Assembly (NCBI GenBank): GCA_900110015.1
Contig: FOCD01000001.1
Location: 1,229,994 to 1,293,993 of the forward strand
Reading direction: 5' to 3'
Length of the DNA: 64,000 nt
From: Terribacillus saccharophilus
GTDB lineage: Bacteria > Bacillota > Bacilli > Bacillales > Amphibacillaceae
Position numbers and translations under genes: made by a program. How positions within the stretch are numbered: the stretch's first letter is position 1; every line of letters starts with the position of its first letter. A model generated the notes under the pieces. It was not told the origin of the DNA, did not search any database, and saw only the letters and a list, made by a program, of their open reading frames with translations. This document shows, piece by piece, positions 62,627 through 64,000 of the stretch.

Positions 62627-63841
62627 CTATTTCAACCGTTTCGGTACATACATACGGACAAATCCGAGACCGAAGGCAAGTCCGGCAACAAGTGCCAAAA
62701 CAAAACCGACCACATCGACGCGGAGAAGGAATACTAGACTAAGCAGCACAGCTTGTATAATGGCCAGCTGCTGAAGAAGAGATAATAATGCACGCTTTCG
62801 AGTGTCTCCCGCAACAGGATACAGATCCATCCAGGCGATTGTCCGGTGATGCTTCCACATTCCAATAAGCTGGAAACCAGTCAAATAAAGAAACAACAAA
62901 GCAAACGCCAGCTGCACCCAAAGATTAGGGATGAAGTAGATGATAACTCCAGCTAAAATCGTCAATCGCAGAAAGAGTCCGAAATAATCCCCGCCTCTTA
63001 CAAAAGTGATCCGGAACAGATAATCATATGTATGTTTCTGTTCGAACGGAACTCGTTTAGTGAAAAGATTGACGATGGACTGCCGTTTATGGACTTTCGT
63101 CTTCAAGTGCGGTACATCTGCAAATTGGTTTGCGATTCGGTAGAATGCCTGCATTCGTGCTTGATCTTTTTCAATAAGCAAATCCCAAGCCAAGCCACCC
63201 TGTTTCCGGGTGATAGTATAATCCACAAAAAGAAGTACGACGAATAGAATCGTCAAAACTGCTGCTGCAATAAGATTGCCTCGTAAAAACAGCCAAAAAC
63301 TTCCGACGTTCAAAACAAGCCGCAGCGTCTGCTCCATCCTTCTTATATTGACATTCCGTATCTTCAGCATCCACCAATTCATGTGAAGATTCCACAGCTT
63401 GAATACAAGCAGAACAATAAAGACAAGCAGATAAGATAAAAATCTTTCTCCTAAGTCTGCAGCAAAGAACAATGGCGCTAGCGCCGCAGCAGCTAATACT
63501 AATAAGTAAAGCTGCGTAAAGAAGCTATAGCCGATAGTTAATTTGAAATAGCGGTGCAGCTTTGGCTCAAGCGGCAGCATGAATATTAAATCTGCTTCTT
63601 TTAATAAAGTACGCACAGGACTGTAGCTGGCCAGGAGGCCGAACACAGCACCAATTAAAAGTGCAGCAGGAAAGTCCGGAGTTAATCCCTCTAGCCACTG
63701 CTGATAATAATAAGCAAGCCCCGAGATCAGGAACAGCATCGCTATCATAAGATGCTGGTTAAATATGTATCGCAAATAGCGATTCATTTCCTTCATATGA
63801 TCGGTAAGCCGCTGTTTGAAAAATGTTTCTGCATTAAACAT
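62627..63841 (-). CDS. ecsB: ABC transporter permease EcsB
   Basis: A 404-residue membrane protein with about eight to ten hydrophobic helices and no enzymatic motif. It starts MFNAETFFKQRLTDHMKEMNRYLRYIFNQH, like B. subtilis EcsB (408 residues), and pairs with the ATPase EcsA. In B. subtilis the Ecs system affects secretion, competence, sporulation and the site-2 protease RasP. Its ATG overlaps the end of ecsA (CATGTTTAA). Confidence 0.93.
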   Translation of the reverse strand: MFNAETFFKQRLTDHMKEMNRYLRYIFNQHLMIAMLFLISGLAYYYQQWLEGLTPDFPAALLIGAVFGLLASYSPVRTLLKEADLIFMLPLEPKLHRYFKLTIGYSFFTQLYLLVLAAAALAPLFFAADLGERFLSYLLVFIVLLVFKLWNLHMNWWMLKIRNVNIRRMEQTLRLVLNVGSFWLFLRGNLIAAAVLTILFVVLLFVDYTITRKQGGLAWDLLIEKDQARMQAFYRIANQFADVPHLKTKVHKRQSIVNLFTKRVPFEQKHTYDYLFRITFVRGGDYFGLFLRLTILAGVIIYFIPNLWVQLAFALLFLYLTGFQLIGMWKHHRTIAWMDLYPVAGDTRKRALLSLLQQLAIIQAVLLSLVFLLRVDVVGFVLALVAGLAFGLGFVRMYVPKRLK

Positions 63842-64000
63842 GGCTGTCTTCTTCTTTCGTCAGCTGTACATACAAATCATCCAGCGTGGCATTTTGCATA
63901 TTGAATTCATTGCGCAGCTCTTCCATCGTACCCGCTGCCCGCAGCTTTCCATCATGCAAAATAACAATGCGGTCGCAATAAAGTTCTGCTGTCGCCAAAA
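63834..64000 (-). CDS. ecsA: ABC transporter ATPase EcsA (C-terminal fragment)
   Basis: Only the last 55 codons are in the window. They read AELYCDRIVILHDGKLRAAG and then TMEELRNEFNMQNATLDDLYVQLTKEE, the usual C-terminal end of an ABC ATPase following the H-loop. Overlap with ecsB by 8 bases and the order ecsA-B-C identify it. The Walker motifs lie beyond the right edge. Confidence 0.9.
   Translation of the reverse strand, partial: LATAELYCDRIVILHDGKLRAAGTMEELRNEFNMQNATLDDLYVQLTKEEDSHV

Overview
The window is chromosomal DNA from a low-to-moderate GC Firmicute of the family Bacillaceae. The protein sequences resemble Bacillus subtilis but are clearly diverged; a genus such as Terribacillus or a near relative would fit, though that guess is not proven here. 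Gene order follows the B. subtilis map from nadF/relQ (yjbN-yjbM) to ecsA, but packed into 64 kb because many intervening B. subtilis genes are absent. I see no rRNA, tRNA, CRISPR array, insertion sequence or prophage. Shine-Dalgarno sequences and factor-independent terminators are strong throughout and decide most starts and operon ends.

Region by region. 1-10 kb: NAD kinase and the small alarmone synthetase RelQ, then YjbK, YjbI (truncated haemoglobin) and YjbH (Spx adaptor), an alpha/beta hydrolase, a tiny membrane protein behind a Rex-like operator, PepF, CoiA, MecA, SpxA and YjbC. 10-18 kb: a secreted DUF4015 protein and the oppABCDF oligopeptide importer. 18-25.6 kb: trpS with a tryptophan T-box, yjbA, fabF, several small proteins, then yitW-yitV-yitU. 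25.7-31.8 kb: two small coupled genes and an accessory signalling operon (HPt-receiver-GGDEF-receiver protein, single-domain response regulator, hybrid histidine kinase), followed by a membrane protein. 31.8-39.3 kb: Nfu N-domain protein, YitT, AsnO, YisL, DUF418, YvbH, GNAT and DUF2254 proteins. 39.3-49 kb: AddAB recombination nuclease, signal peptidase I, YhjE, a LexA-box-controlled YhjD-like gene convergent with and overlapping comK. 49-64 kb: YhfN protease, LplJ, YhfI, a SAP-domain protein, hemEHY, pbpF, hmoB, a PAP2 phosphatase, a ferritin-like protein, the YhaA amidohydrolase and ecsABC, with ecsA cut by the window edge.

Functional themes: (1) competence and regulated proteolysis: the ComK activator, its adaptor MecA, the DNA-uptake protein CoiA, the Spx regulator and its adaptor YjbH all lie here, with AddAB for processing DNA ends. 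(2) Peptide uptake and turnover: OppABCDF plus the oligopeptidase PepF. (3) Haem synthesis and breakdown: hemEHY and hmoB. (4) A phosphorelay that appears to end in c-di-GMP synthesis.

The observations I rate highest are a perfect LexA box at a promoter whose transcript runs antisense into the 3' end of comK; a ComK that ends before the region carrying the MecA-binding motif in B. subtilis; the phosphorelay/diguanylate-cyclase operon; a perfect Rex-type operator in the promoter of a 62-residue membrane protein; and a palindrome at the predicted start site of the opp operon.
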